This document shows, in pieces, positions 24,074 through 31,271 of a stretch of 52,081 nt of DNA (its first letter is position 1; each line of letters starts with the position of its first letter). This DNA is from a virus. The stretch lies in IMG/VR virus record IMGVR_UViG_3300031974_001518, positions 1 to 52,081 of that record. The stretch is one strand, 5' to 3'. The position numbers and the translations under genes were made by a program. The notes beneath the pieces were generated by a model. The model saw only the letters and a program-made list of their open reading frames with translations. It was not told the DNA's origin and searched no databases.

Positions 24074-24614
24074 ACAATTCTTCCCACGTTGTTTGATACT
24101 TCTCCCTTACCTGTTTATCAGCCACCTCCCATGTCGCCTGTACGTCCGCTATGCCGTACTCCTCTACGATCTCCCACGGTATCTGCGCGAATGTCTTGCC
24201 GCTCTTGAGATAATCCGTCGTAAGGTCTTTCTTCTTTTCAGTAACCTCATACCTTTTAGCGAGGGCATCGAGGGAGAGCGGCCACTTACGTGCTCTCGCA
24301 AGGAGGTACTCAGCCACCATAGTATCGTAGACAGGTCCATCATACTTAAATCCACACTCCTTTATCCAGTTGAGGTCGAACTTCACGTTGTGGCCGACGA
24401 TAACGTCAGCAACGCGCAAAGCCTCTCTAAACTCTTCAATCTTGTCGTAGTCTTGATCGTGTTCATCGTGGTGGACAAACGCATACTTGACAGGTTCATT
24501 GGACACCTTCCACCCGATGCTCACCAAATGATTACCAAAATAGGGAAGTGGTGTATACCCACCATTGGGTTTTGGCTTGTGGGTTGTCTCCACGTCAAAC
24601 GTGAGAATGTTCAC
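24060..24614 (-). CDS. DNA polymerase 3'-5' proofreading exonuclease domain (stand-alone)
   Basis: 184 aa, a complete DnaQ-like exonuclease of family A polymerases. Exo I: Asp7-x-Glu9 (FDVETT). Exo II: Asn76 and Asp80 (GHNVKFDLNW). Exo III: Tyr153 and Asp157 (YGIADVQATW). In most T7-like phages this domain is the N-terminal part of the polymerase. Here it stops after a short helical tail, and the polymerase domain begins 1.2 kb further along the operon. The two proteins presumably associate to give a proofreading polymerase. The start overlaps the homing endonuclease stop (ATGA). Confidence 0.9.
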   Translation of the reverse strand: MNILTFDVETTHKPKPNGGYTPLPYFGNHLVSIGWKVSNEPVKYAFVHHDEHDQDYDKIEEFREALRVADVIVGHNVKFDLNWIKECGFKYDGPVYDTMVAEYLLARARKWPLSLDALAKRYEVTEKKKDLTTDYLKSGKTFAQIPWEIVEEYGIADVQATWEVADKQVREKYQTTWEELYGEA

Positions 24615-25102
24615 TGAATCACCTCCATCTCTATTAGACGTTCGATGACCTTGTCTGCCGCCGCTCGAATCTTAATCGCTTCTTCCTCAGTTTCGGAGCA
24701 ACCTAGGTGGATATTTTTACGCCCGAGCTTAACTGAAGAGAACCACTTATCATGTGTCTTGTGGTAGTACACCCCTTTAGCGGTGTCACGAGATGTGGAG
24801 CGGTTCAACCCTTGAAGCAGGCCGGATGCCCAACGGCAATTTTCTTTGGTGTAGTTTTTAGAGCTATCGATACGGTCGAGCGTGAGTCCGTATTCTTCAC
24901 AGTACCCCATATCTTCGACAAAGTTATCGAAGGACTCGAGCCAACGATCACAGACCACAATCCCTTTCGCTTTGTAGTAGGGGTATATCACGGGCTGATC
25001 TGAAGTGCACCGGCTCTTCATGTTGTGGTACGCCTGATAGGTACGCAAACGAGGGTTCTCACTCTTTGGTATGGACCAGTCAATGTTTGTCTTGTTAGGC
25101 AT
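24611..25102 (-). mobile_element. HNH-type homing endonuclease with AP2 domain
   Basis: 163 aa from ATG at 25102, set by GAGGA 9 bases upstream and by overlap with the helicase stop. Residues 70-92 (GLTLDRIDSSKNYTKENCRWAS) are the HNH pattern of phage homing enzymes, and residues 109-150 (KGVYYHKTHDKWFSSVKLGRKN...) are an AP2 DNA-binding domain. Free-standing genes of this sort spread by cutting alleles that lack them. It lies exactly between the helicase and the first half of the split polymerase, the sort of place where such genes insert and can separate gene halves. Translation is coupled to both neighbours. Confidence 0.88.
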
Positions 25103-26405
25103 CGTAGTCTTCCTCTGTTGGTTGAGCCACAGGCTCTTGGTTCTCAGGTGGTACGACAATCACGGTATTGTTCTTTTCGTACACTGCCCGATACATGTCG
25201 AGCTCACATGGTAGGGTGCCATGCCAGCCGTTCTGTTTGTTCTTCGAGATACAGATGTACCTCTTAGTATTCTCGGGGGATCGGTCACCTGTGCGGCCGA
25301 TGCCGATAATCAAGTCAGCCTCTCCCGCCTTACCTGTCTTGGAGTTGTCGAGGTACTGGTACTCCACGTGCATCATAGACTCTGCCTCTGCCGATGCCTG
25401 TGACACACCCCACACTAAGCACTTGTTTCTCTTAGCAATTTCTCGGGCTTGCAGGTAGATCTCCTTGAGCTTCTCATCGCCACGGTTGTACTTACCTGCG
25501 ATCTTCACTTTGTCTAACTGGTCAATGAATACGATGTCCGGCTTGTTAATCGTGCACCAGTCATCAATCTCCTGAATGGTCGTTCCAACGCAGTCGAGAA
25601 CATGCAAACGGCTACCGATCTCGCTATGCCATGCTTCCGCATACTTAACACGCCCTTCGTTGAGTTCTTTCCGCGTAGCTTTAAAATGACTCTGGATGAT
25701 GCGTAGTTTAGTTCTGACAGCCGGCTCCTCGTTGCCCCAAACCGCAACGGTAAGCCCTTGCTCGAGGAACTTCTTAGCGAGAAAAGATACGAACGTAGTC
25801 TTGCCGGTTTCCGGTCGCGCAAAGATGATTCCAAAATGTCCCCGATCCAACCCCGGAATGTAGCCGGAGAGCGGTTCCCAGTCGAATGGAAAATCAGGTT
25901 CCAACGTAAGGGAGTCCAGAAGCTCTTCGAGCCCCATGTCCACCTCCGTGTACGTCGTCTTCTCGCCAATCGAATCCTCCGCTGTACTCTCAATGAGTCG
26001 CTTGAGTTCTCCAAAGTTTTTCTCCTTACCGAGGAATATGTCAACAGACAACTGCGATATCATACGAGCGCGATTACGCATCCATAAATCACGTATCACA
26101 TTCTCTTGTAAATCTGTGTTGGTACCGATCTCATCGTTGAGGCTCTCAAAAAGCTCCCAGTGCCGTAGTCGAGTACTGTCTGGCATGGCGGGGTACAAGG
26201 AGTCAAAAAAAGCTTGTAGCTCGGCTCCTGTGATGTCTGACTTATATTTTGCATGAGCAGTGACGAGGGCTTGCCAGATGGTTGCCCACTCCCCCTCAAA
26301 CATGTCCTTCGTGAGGATGTTCTTTACACGGTCATAACATTCTGTGCGTAAACAGAACGAGATGATCTTATTCTCCAAGCATTGCTGATCTAATGAGTGA
26401 TCCAC
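25095..26405 (-). CDS. Replicative DNA helicase, DnaB-like
   Basis: 436 aa RecA-fold hexameric helicase. Residues 1-120 resemble the DnaB N-terminal domain (LDQQCLENKIISFCLR...). Walker A is ARPETGKT (196-203), the catalytic Glu is in WGNEEP (226-227), Walker B is PDIVFIDQLD (about 287-296), motif H3 is CLVWGVSQAS, and a late basic segment (ICISKNKQNG) fits the arginine finger. It unwinds DNA at the fork with the separate primase upstream. Lower-strand start overlaps the primase end by 38 bases. In T7 these two functions are fused in gp4; here they are two genes. Confidence 0.92.
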   Translation of the reverse strand: MDHSLDQQCLENKIISFCLRTECYDRVKNILTKDMFEGEWATIWQALVTAHAKYKSDITGAELQAFFDSLYPAMPDSTRLRHWELFESLNDEIGTNTDLQENVIRDLWMRNRARMISQLSVDIFLGKEKNFGELKRLIESTAEDSIGEKTTYTEVDMGLEELLDSLTLEPDFPFDWEPLSGYIPGLDRGHFGIIFARPETGKTTFVSFLAKKFLEQGLTVAVWGNEEPAVRTKLRIIQSHFKATRKELNEGRVKYAEAWHSEIGSRLHVLDCVGTTIQEIDDWCTINKPDIVFIDQLDKVKIAGKYNRGDEKLKEIYLQAREIAKRNKCLVWGVSQASAEAESMMHVEYQYLDNSKTGKAGEADLIIGIGRTGDRSPENTKRYICISKNKQNGWHGTLPCELDMYRAVYEKNNTVIVVPPENQEPVAQPTEEDYDA

Positions 26406-27159
26406 GTTCAGTATCTCCTAATGACTTTAAGTCTTTATCCAGCATCAAGATGCCAGTGGGCACGAGAGTATTCAAGGCTCGCATGTATGTCAAGGCTTTG
26501 TCTGTTGCGTCTTTATCGAGAGCAACAATCACACGCTTGAACTTGGTGAGGTCTGCGATGTGTTCGTCACGTAGGCTTGTCCCTAACAAGGCGTACCCTG
26601 TACACCAGTCACTGATGCTGATGGCTGACGGTATGTCTTCTACGACGAAGACTGTGTCAGACGTGCCAATCTTGAAGCCCCCACGGTAGTTACCGTAGCG
26701 ATACCACTTGGGGCGGGCATTGATAAGGGTACGTCCTGCACCGTCCACAAGCCTACCATCATTGTCCCGTATTGCGTACACCAGTCTCTTATGTCGAACA
26801 TCGTAGTAAATGTCGTCATATCTTCCGGATGTGTTTACGCTGTCAACATACTCCAAACCCTTCTGTGAGATCTGACGTGACCACGACTTAGGCTTCTCGA
26901 AGGGGACGTTTGGACATGGGGTTGTCTTTTTATGTCCCTTATCAGTAACAATGGACAGTATGTTGTCCACATTGTTGCGGGTGACACGACGGTCAGTCCG
27001 CCCCCTCTCTGCACACTCAGCATGGAAACAATTCCACATGAGCTCACCGTTGGTGTTTGTCGCGGAGAATGTGTTCTTATGTCCACACGAGGGACAGTTC
27101 ATCCTGCGGGACTCGCCATCGAAAAGTCCGAGGGACTCGACGTATTCTCTGATGTACAT
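26368..27159 (-). CDS. DNA primase (zinc finger plus Toprim)
   Basis: 263 aa, first gene of the leftward operon. The zinc-binding module has Cys22, Cys25, Cys44 and Cys49 (CPSCGHKNT...NCFHAEC). The Toprim catalytic residues are Glu174 (VVEDIPSA) and Asp215/Asp217 (VALDKDATD). This is the size and order of the N-terminal half of T7 gp4. It makes RNA primers for lagging-strand synthesis. The 5' leader carries AGGAGGCTTTTAGCC one base before the ATG, shared exactly with the DUF932-like gene at 29719. Confidence 0.9.
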   Translation of the reverse strand: MYIREYVESLGLFDGESRRMNCPSCGHKNTFSATNTNGELMWNCFHAECAERGRTDRRVTRNNVDNILSIVTDKGHKKTTPCPNVPFEKPKSWSRQISQKGLEYVDSVNTSGRYDDIYYDVRHKRLVYAIRDNDGRLVDGAGRTLINARPKWYRYGNYRGGFKIGTSDTVFVVEDIPSAISISDWCTGYALLGTSLRDEHIADLTKFKRVIVALDKDATDKALTYMRALNTLVPTGILMLDKDLKSLGDTERGSLIRSAMLGE

Positions 27160-27160
27160 G

Positions 27161-27175
27161 GGCTAAAAGCCTCCT
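27161..27175 (-). promoter_or_regulatory. Strong shared ribosome-binding leader of primase
   Basis: AGGAGGCTTTTAGCC, identical in 15 of 15 positions to 29704-29718 before the DUF932-like gene and placed 1 base before the primase ATG. It includes a full AGGAGG Shine-Dalgarno core. Confidence 0.8.
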
Positions 27176-27193
27176 CAATGTTTTAGTGATCGG

Positions 27194-27209
27194 AAAAAAG
27201 CTTACCATC
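27194..27209 (+). repeat. A-tract/CTTACCATC repeat, copy 1
   Basis: AAAAAAGCTTACCATC. One of five same-orientation copies found only in noncoding DNA of the 27-32 kb region. Confidence 0.75.
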
Positions 27210-27236
27210 CCTTCTCCGAAAAAATCCACCCATTTC

Positions 27237-27252
27237 AAAAAATCTTACCATC
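27237..27252 (+). repeat. A-tract/CTTACCATC repeat, copy 2
   Basis: AAAAAATCTTACCATC, ending 14 bases before the -35 box of the rightward promoter candidate. Confidence 0.75.
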
Positions 27253-27266
27253 CTCCCTCCAAAAGG

Positions 27267-27295
27267 TTGCGCGTTGCTTCGATCCATGATACATT
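27267..27295 (+). promoter_or_regulatory. Sigma70-like promoter candidate, rightward early
   Basis: TTGCGC, 17-base spacer, TACATT. The match to consensus is moderate, but a 23-base element starting 6 bases after the -10 box is also found at the same distance from a better promoter at 42888, which supports both. Confidence 0.5.
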
Positions 27296-27300
27296 CCGAT

Positions 27301-27323
27301 CAACCCCTGCCGGGGGTACATCC
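27301..27323 (+). repeat. Leader hairpin element, copy A
   Basis: 23 bases matching 42922-42944 at 21 positions. The last 15 bases, GCCGGGGGTACATCC, are identical. ACCCC/GGGGT can pair across GCC. It would lie at the 5' end of the transcript. Confidence 0.8.
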
Positions 27324-27394
27324 CCTCATACCCCACCGCAACACATAAGTTTCTTACGCAACATACTTGTTTCATCTACGACCAAAGTCTAGTA

Positions 27395-27413
27395 CCCCAA
27401 TGGTAAGCCGTCG
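27395..27413 (-). repeat. 19-bp inverted repeat, left copy (CTTACCRT element)
   Basis: Read on the - strand, CGACGGCTTACCATTGGGG. It matches 31938-31956 on the + strand at 18 of 19 positions, so the right-early module lies between inverted copies. It contains the same CTTACCAT core as the A-tract repeats. Confidence 0.8.
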
Positions 27414-27453
27414 TTTATTGTGGTGGTTCATTCACGAGACGGGAGAAGTTAAC

Positions 27454-27705
27454 GTGATAAAACGCATACACATAAACCAACATAACATCAGGCATAACGC
27501 AAAAAACCCCGACGACTTGCGCCCGGTTGTTTCCGTAAAAACAAGCACCGGAAACCACAAGGGTTTTAATGCGACTGTTCATGGTGCTGTGAGTATTGTA
27601 TATTCACCAGACAAGCCGCTATCTTGTGGTGCTAAAGTTTGGATACAAACGCATGACACTGTAACGATTGAGCAAGAAGACGGATCAACCATAGGGATAT
27701 TTTGA
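27454..27705 (+). CDS. Conserved small phage protein (NQHNIRHNAK motif)
   Basis: 83 aa from a GTG at 27454 with GGGAG 8 bases upstream; an upstream in-frame ATG would add an unlikely Trp/Arg-rich stretch. The sequence KRIHINQHNIRHNAK, then PVVSVKTSTGN and VVYSPDKPLSCGAKVW-like (here IVYSPDKPLSCGAKVW), is a pattern I know from many phages and cyanobacteria. It is probably a small beta-barrel. No function is known. First gene of the right-early module. Confidence 0.75.
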   Translation: MIKRIHINQHNIRHNAKNPDDLRPVVSVKTSTGNHKGFNATVHGAVSIVYSPDKPLSCGAKVWIQTHDTVTIEQEDGSTIGIF

Positions 27706-27706
27706 A

Positions 27707-27886
27707 ATGCAGTACATTAGTGATAAAGAAATCCTTGATAGGATCGAGAGCAAGGAAGTTAGTGAATTAGTACGAGAGCGTTTTGAATTAAAAGACAAGC
27801 AACGAGAGTGGTCACAACAGAGAGTCAATGTTGCCGCAGAACATATTGGGCATAGTGTAATTAATGAACTCATGGAGGAATATTGA
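27707..27886 (+). CDS. Small charged helical protein (59 aa)
   Basis: ATG 1 base after the preceding stop, TGA at 27884-27886. The product is a charged helix (ILDRIESKEVSELVRERFEL; KQREWSQQRVNVAAEHI) with no Cys and no family match I know. Spacing on both sides (1 base each) and coding-like composition make it credible. Its last codons include GGAGG, which serves as ribosome site for the next gene. Confidence 0.6.
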   Translation: MQYISDKEILDRIESKEVSELVRERFELKDKQREWSQQRVNVAAEHIGHSVINELMEEY

Positions 27887-27887
27887 A

Positions 27888-28223
27888 ATGATTGCACAAG
27901 AATACCGAAACATAAAACCACACTTTGTACACGCGGAGCATATGCCGATGGTACGCCGGTGGTCTTGTATCCTACTCGACCAAGATACAGAGAACCCACC
28001 CTTTGAACCGGCGCGGTACTTTGTTGCCAATGTATTTGCAGAAACAAAGGAACAGGTACTGGATTGTTTAGGTGAGGAGTATCCGTGGTGCGACATTATG
28101 TATGTCGATAAAGCACTCGGCGGCCACACTGACGACGATTTCTTGGAGAGTTGGCTACATTACTTTGACGCAAACAACACACAACCATTAAGGGAAGCAC
28201 CACATGGCAACGCTAGTAATTAA
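27888..28223 (+). CDS. Hypothetical early protein
   Basis: 111 aa from ATG at 27888, with GGAGG 9 bases upstream inside the previous gene; an in-frame ATG at 27864 is less well placed. Composition is acidic and aromatic (PHFVHAEHMPMVRRW; YPWCDIMYVDKALGGHTDDDFLESWLHYF) and it has the look of a compact alpha/beta protein. No family recognised. Such small early proteins often counter host functions, but nothing here shows that. Confidence 0.55.
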   Translation: MIAQEYRNIKPHFVHAEHMPMVRRWSCILLDQDTENPPFEPARYFVANVFAETKEQVLDCLGEEYPWCDIMYVDKALGGHTDDDFLESWLHYFDANNTQPLREAPHGNASN

Positions 28224-28443
28224 GGAAGGGGAGAAACCCTACATTGAGGATATCTGGAACCTTGACGATTTCCGCAATGTCGCTGACGGATACGATACCG
28301 AGACTTTTACTGATGAGGAACTGGTTCAGGCAATGGAGAGAGTAGCGGATAACTTTGACGCAAACGAGGGGATAACGTGGGAGACCCTTGAAGCCGGTCT
28401 TGATTTCGTAGTTTGGATGCGTAAAAGGGAGGAGACGAAATGA
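28204..28443 (+). CDS. Hypothetical acidic early protein
   Basis: 79 aa, strongly acidic (YDTETFTDEELVQAMERVADNFDANEG), overlapping the previous gene by 20 bases and the next by 4 (ATGA). The pattern of alternating acidic and hydrophobic residues suggests a helical bundle. Size and charge are like DNA-mimic or inhibitor proteins of phages, but no homology is seen. Confidence 0.55.
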   Translation: MATLVIKEGEKPYIEDIWNLDDFRNVADGYDTETFTDEELVQAMERVADNFDANEGITWETLEAGLDFVVWMRKREETK

Positions 28444-28646
28444 TTATGACAAGCAGGAACGAGAACAAAACCCGCGTAGATTATCTTGTATACAAACAAG
28501 TAAGCGAAGCACTCGACCACCTAAAGAAGGCCGCGACCTTGATACATGACACCGGAGAGACCGAATCCGACCGGTTGGACAAGGCCGTTTGTTTTACGCA
28601 AGATGCGGTTGATCAACTGGATTACTTCCTGAAGGAGAACGCATGA
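28440..28646 (+). CDS. Hypothetical small helical early protein
   Basis: 68 aa, ATGA-coupled to both neighbours. Two helices are apparent (DYLVYKQVSEALDHLKKAATLIHD and DRLDKAVCFTQDAVDQLDYFLKE), a helical hairpin. No known family. Confidence 0.55.
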   Translation: MIMTSRNENKTRVDYLVYKQVSEALDHLKKAATLIHDTGETESDRLDKAVCFTQDAVDQLDYFLKENA

Positions 28647-28909
28647 GACCACGTACAATTTGTCATCCTGAAGCACTCGCAGACTGGAGAGCAAATGATG
28701 AGGATGCACACAGTTATTTATCAACAATACAAGAACAAATCAATATCGGGAGAACACAAGATGCAAGTACACGTGAACATAGTACGTACGACAACAAAGT
28801 ACAAAAAGAGCAAGAGAAGTTTGAAGGACTACTCGCACGACGTATTGAAGAAGCCATCGAGCGCGAAAATCGGAAGCGCGGGACGATACGTAAAGAAGGG
28901 GAAGCTTAA
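28643..28909 (+). CDS. Hypothetical protein overlapping the GP88-like gene
   Basis: 88 aa, ATGA-coupled to the preceding gene. The N-terminus ALADWRANDEDAHSYLSTIQEQ and a charged C-terminal helix (EGLLARRIEEAIERENRKRG) are protein-like. Its last 149 bases are read in another frame as the start of the next gene. Either this is a true overlapping pair or the downstream gene starts later. Function unknown. Confidence 0.45.
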   Translation: MRPRTICHPEALADWRANDEDAHSYLSTIQEQINIGRTQDASTREHSTYDNKVQKEQEKFEGLLARRIEEAIERENRKRGTIRKEGEA

Positions 28910-29447
28910 AGGTGCTGAAGTTTATACGTTAACACTGACCGAGCGGGAGACTTGTCCGCAGTCTTGTGGACACTGGGACGATTGTTACGGAAACAATATG
29001 CCATTCGCGCACCGGCTTGAGCATGGCAAGGAGCTTGAGGATCGATTGATCGAGGAGGTAGGGGAGAAGTGTCGGAAGGCCGCTAGTAAAGACCGTAAGG
29101 TATTGGTTCGCTTGCATGTACTGGGAGACTTTTACAGTGTTGCTTATGTACAACTATGGCGGAAGCTTATGGTCTTGCACAAGAATCTCTATGTCTGGGG
29201 ATACACCCACGTCACGCCATCCGATAACTTGCAAATCTACCACGAACTCACACTGGCTCGGGACGGGTTTCCGGAGAGGTGGCACGTACGATGGAGCGAT
29301 ACCGGCGGGAAGTTTAGTGCGAACAGTGAGGAACTCGGGACGACTGGTATTGTGTGTCCAGAGCAGGAAGGGAAAACGGCGGCGTGTACGACTTGCAGTC
29401 TGTGTTGGGATGCACCAGACAAGAACATCATATTTAAGACACACTGA
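28761..29447 (+). CDS. Cys-rich conserved phage protein (GP88-like)
   Basis: 228 aa from ATG at 28761, with GGGAG 8 bases upstream. The diagnostic part is TCPQSCGHWDDCYGNNMPFAHR, then VRLHVLGDFYSVAYVQLW and LYVWGYTH. A second Cys cluster near the C-terminus (CTTCSLCW, plus Cys at IVCPEQ) suggests metal or Fe-S binding by seven or so cysteines. The pattern matches the gene product 88-type family found in phages and prophages, whose function is not known. It is the last gene before a 271-base noncoding stretch. Confidence 0.7.
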   Translation: MQVHVNIVRTTTKYKKSKRSLKDYSHDVLKKPSSAKIGSAGRYVKKGKLKGAEVYTLTLTERETCPQSCGHWDDCYGNNMPFAHRLEHGKELEDRLIEEVGEKCRKAASKDRKVLVRLHVLGDFYSVAYVQLWRKLMVLHKNLYVWGYTHVTPSDNLQIYHELTLARDGFPERWHVRWSDTGGKFSANSEELGTTGIVCPEQEGKTAACTTCSLCWDAPDKNIIFKTH

Positions 29448-29461
29448 AAAACCTTACCATC
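29447..29461 (+). repeat. A-tract/CTTACCATC repeat, copy 3
   Basis: AAAAACCTTACCATC, starting at the stop codon of the GP88-like gene. The following bases ACCAATC are shared in part with copy 4 (ACCAATT). Confidence 0.75.
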
Positions 29462-29497
29462 ACCAATCAAAACAGGACGGGAACTTTCGACCACATG

Positions 29498-29513
29498 AAA
29501 AAATCTTACCATC
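29498..29513 (+). repeat. A-tract/CTTACCATC repeat, copy 4
   Basis: AAAAAATCTTACCATC, identical to copy 2 over 16 bases. Confidence 0.75.
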
Positions 29514-29529
29514 ACCAATTCGATATTGC

Positions 29530-29556
29530 GCGGGGCTTGCACCCCGCTAGTTTCCC
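29530..29556 (+). terminator. Possible weak terminator hairpin
   Basis: GCGGGG/CCCCGC stem with 6-base loop, followed by only a short T-rich stretch (TAGTTTCCC). It could end the GP88-like transcript or simply be a structured leader. Confidence 0.4.
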
Positions 29557-29644
29557 AAAAATAGAACTTGGGGAGGGATTCAGCTTGATCGCTCAAGTTT
29601 CGTTTCTTTTCGCGATACTTTATTTACTTTAAAAAAGTGTTGCG

Positions 29645-29665
29645 GTATGTCTTTTTTTGACATAC
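29645..29665. promoter_or_regulatory. Inverted repeat GTATGTC/GACATAC, operator-like
   Basis: Perfect 7-bp arms separated by seven T. A dyad of this size overlapping a TTGACA box is a plausible repressor site for the DUF932-like operon. Confidence 0.5.
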
Positions 29666-29703
29666 AACATGCTTACCGGATCGGACAGGCCGACCGGATC
29701 TAA

Positions 29704-29718
29704 AGGAGGCTTTTAGCC
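29704..29718 (+). promoter_or_regulatory. Shared strong ribosome-binding leader of DUF932-like gene
   Basis: AGGAGGCTTTTAGCC immediately before the ATG at 29719, identical to the primase leader on the other strand (27161-27175). Confidence 0.8.
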
Positions 29719-30726
29719 ATGAACGCAATAGTAAACAACCCAGAGCGCACCGCTCAGCGTATCCAAGATGGCTTGGAATTTACGCACAGCAATCCGCTTG
29801 ACGTTGACTTCTTCCGTGAACTCGGAAGCGTCCAAAAAGAGGCGATGTATGACCGCGACCGAAACTTGATCGACGGTTACTACGCACTACGCAACAGCAA
29901 CACCCAGAAACTCTTGGGATCGCCGCCGGTCACCAAGTCGTACAAACTGGTTGATCACGCATTGGCATTCAAAGAACAGGCCGAAAGTATTCTACGGAAT
30001 CCCTCGTTGCCGCATGAAAATCTGACAGTCGTTGATCGGATCTTTGACGAAGGCCGCCGCGCAACCCGCGCTGTTTACTTCAACGACCTCACTTTCGACA
30101 TTGACGGGAAGGGGCAGGGGATTACAGCCCGCGCCGACATTATCAACAGCGTCGATATGTCTTGGGCGTTTCAGGTCTTCTCTGGTGCCTATCGGGATTA
30201 CTGCCGTAATACCTGCGTCTTTGGCGGCCAGAAAGCCTACCACCAAAAGCGAAAGCATACGTCAAATCTCAGCGTCGCCGCGATGATCGAGAAGAGCACT
30301 CTCGGTCTCGGGATGTTTACGTCCCACCGCGACCAAATGGACAAATGGCGGACAATCGATCTCGACCGCTCGCAATGGGTTGAGATTCTCGAGAATACGA
30401 TCTGCAAGAAGGGAGGGGAGGCCGCCCAGCTTTCGGTTGATCCTACCGCTCGGGTCAATGGCCGCTTATTGGATTACATGAACCACCGGTTTAACGAGGA
30501 ACAGCGCGAGTTGGGCTCGACTATGTGGGGGGCATACAATGCGCTCACCCATTGGGCAACCCACGTCGACGAAACATGGGAACGCCAGAACGACGATGGC
30601 TCAGTGTCCGAACTGACCACGGGGCGCGAGAAGTCGAACCCGTACCGCATCAGACTGCAACGGGAAGCGAAGGTGCGGAATGTACTCGAGTCGCCGCACT
30701 GGCTCGCATTGGAACAGGCCGCATGA
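29719..30726 (+). CDS. DUF932-like phage/plasmid protein
   Basis: 335 aa. The layout fits DUF932 (phage/plasmid-like protein family): an N-terminal segment of substrate-like turns, then a central ITARADIINSVDMSWAFQVFSGAYRDYCRNTCVFGG, then KHTSNLS, and near the end AYNALTHWATH. Proteins of this family are abundant in phages and plasmids and are thought to act in DNA metabolism or early takeover, but no activity is proven. G+C and codon use are higher than the neighbouring small early genes, as in the following four genes. It has the strongest ribosome site of the genome and its own control region, so it is probably made in quantity. Confidence 0.65.
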   Translation: MNAIVNNPERTAQRIQDGLEFTHSNPLDVDFFRELGSVQKEAMYDRDRNLIDGYYALRNSNTQKLLGSPPVTKSYKLVDHALAFKEQAESILRNPSLPHENLTVVDRIFDEGRRATRAVYFNDLTFDIDGKGQGITARADIINSVDMSWAFQVFSGAYRDYCRNTCVFGGQKAYHQKRKHTSNLSVAAMIEKSTLGLGMFTSHRDQMDKWRTIDLDRSQWVEILENTICKKGGEAAQLSVDPTARVNGRLLDYMNHRFNEEQRELGSTMWGAYNALTHWATHVDETWERQNDDGSVSELTTGREKSNPYRIRLQREAKVRNVLESPHWLALEQAA

Positions 30727-30812
30727 TCGACATACTCGGCCTACTCATCAAGGGGGGCGCGTTATTCGCGCTCACCGTTTTACTACTCATCATTTTGAAA
30801 GCAATTGCTTAG
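30723..30812 (+). CDS. 29-aa single-span membrane protein
   Basis: ATGA overlap with the DUF932-like stop sets the start. The whole protein is one hydrophobic helix (IKGGALFALTVLLLIILKAI) with a Lys at the end. Longer in-frame starts lie inside the DUF932-like gene and are Arg/Gly-rich shadows. Tiny membrane peptides of this type can modulate host membrane proteins; the target is unknown. Confidence 0.5.
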   Translation: MIDILGLLIKGGALFALTVLLLIILKAIA

Positions 30813-30826
30813 AGGATTAAGAAACC

Positions 30827-31261
30827 ATGAAAACATTTGACGAATTCAAGACCGACCTCGGCACACTACGCACCGACCTAAACGCGACAACCTACCGCGT
30901 CGAAAAGGTGCAGGAGCTTCTCAGCGACCTAGTTGAGAAACTGGACGGGATCTATGACCAGTCAGTATCGAACAAGGATCAGGCCGTTGACCTTGTCCGC
31001 GCTGTCGATACAGTCAAACCACGTCAACAGGATCGCCGCCTGTTTGCGAGCCATTACCGGATGCTCGCCATTCTGAACGAATATGGCGCGATGCATCGTG
31101 AGCACGTTGCCGCATTGCTTGGGGTCAAGGATCTCACCGTCCAACAAATGCTCCACGTTTGCCGGCATCACGGACTCGCCCAGTTGAAAACGCGGCGCGG
31201 TGTTGTTAGTCTTCAATCACTGGCCGATGGGGTCAGCAATAACTCAAACTTCAAAATCTAA
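30827..31261 (+). CDS. Coiled-coil plus winged-helix-like protein
   Basis: 144 aa. Residues 1-45 form a helix with heptad pattern (LRTDLNATTYRVEKVQELLSDLVEKLDG), a probable dimerisation coil. Residues about 75-130 look like a winged helix: HYRMLAILNEYGAMHREHVAALLGVKDLTVQQMLHVCRHHGL, then KTRRGVVSL as the wing. This is a good candidate for the regulator that binds the CTTACCRT repeats flanking its module. The regulatory role is inferred, not shown. Confidence 0.6.
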   Translation: MKTFDEFKTDLGTLRTDLNATTYRVEKVQELLSDLVEKLDGIYDQSVSNKDQAVDLVRAVDTVKPRQQDRRLFASHYRMLAILNEYGAMHREHVAALLGVKDLTVQQMLHVCRHHGLAQLKTRRGVVSLQSLADGVSNNSNFKI

Positions 31262-31271
31262 GGGGAACCCT

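Larger units (their letters stand above)
27160..27453. promoter_or_regulatory. Divergent early control region
   Basis: 294 bases with no gene, between the leftward replication operon and the rightward early genes. It holds two + strand copies of the A-tract/CTTACCATC repeat (27194-27209, 27237-27252), a rightward promoter candidate followed by a leader element shared with the late region (27267-27323), a - strand copy of the 19-bp CTTACCRT element (27395-27413), and the leader of the primase gene. I could not pick out a convincing leftward sigma70 promoter by eye. Confidence 0.7.
29448..29718. promoter_or_regulatory. Noncoding control region before the DUF932-like gene
   Basis: 271 bases. 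It contains repeat copies 3 and 4 (29447-29461, 29498-29513), a GC-rich hairpin (29530-29547), a 7-bp inverted repeat around a T-run (29645-29665) in which TTGACA (29657-29662) could be a -35 box, the direct repeat ACCGGATC, a further GCTTACCGG (29671-29679), and the shared AGGAGGCTTTTAGCC leader. No good -10 box is seen at the right distance from TTGACA. Confidence 0.6.

Noticed and set aside
29495-29632. 45-codon frame ending in a hydrophobic stretch
   Set aside because: It begins beside a repeat copy, lacks a ribosome site and crosses regulatory repeats. Probably chance, though a tiny membrane peptide is not excluded.
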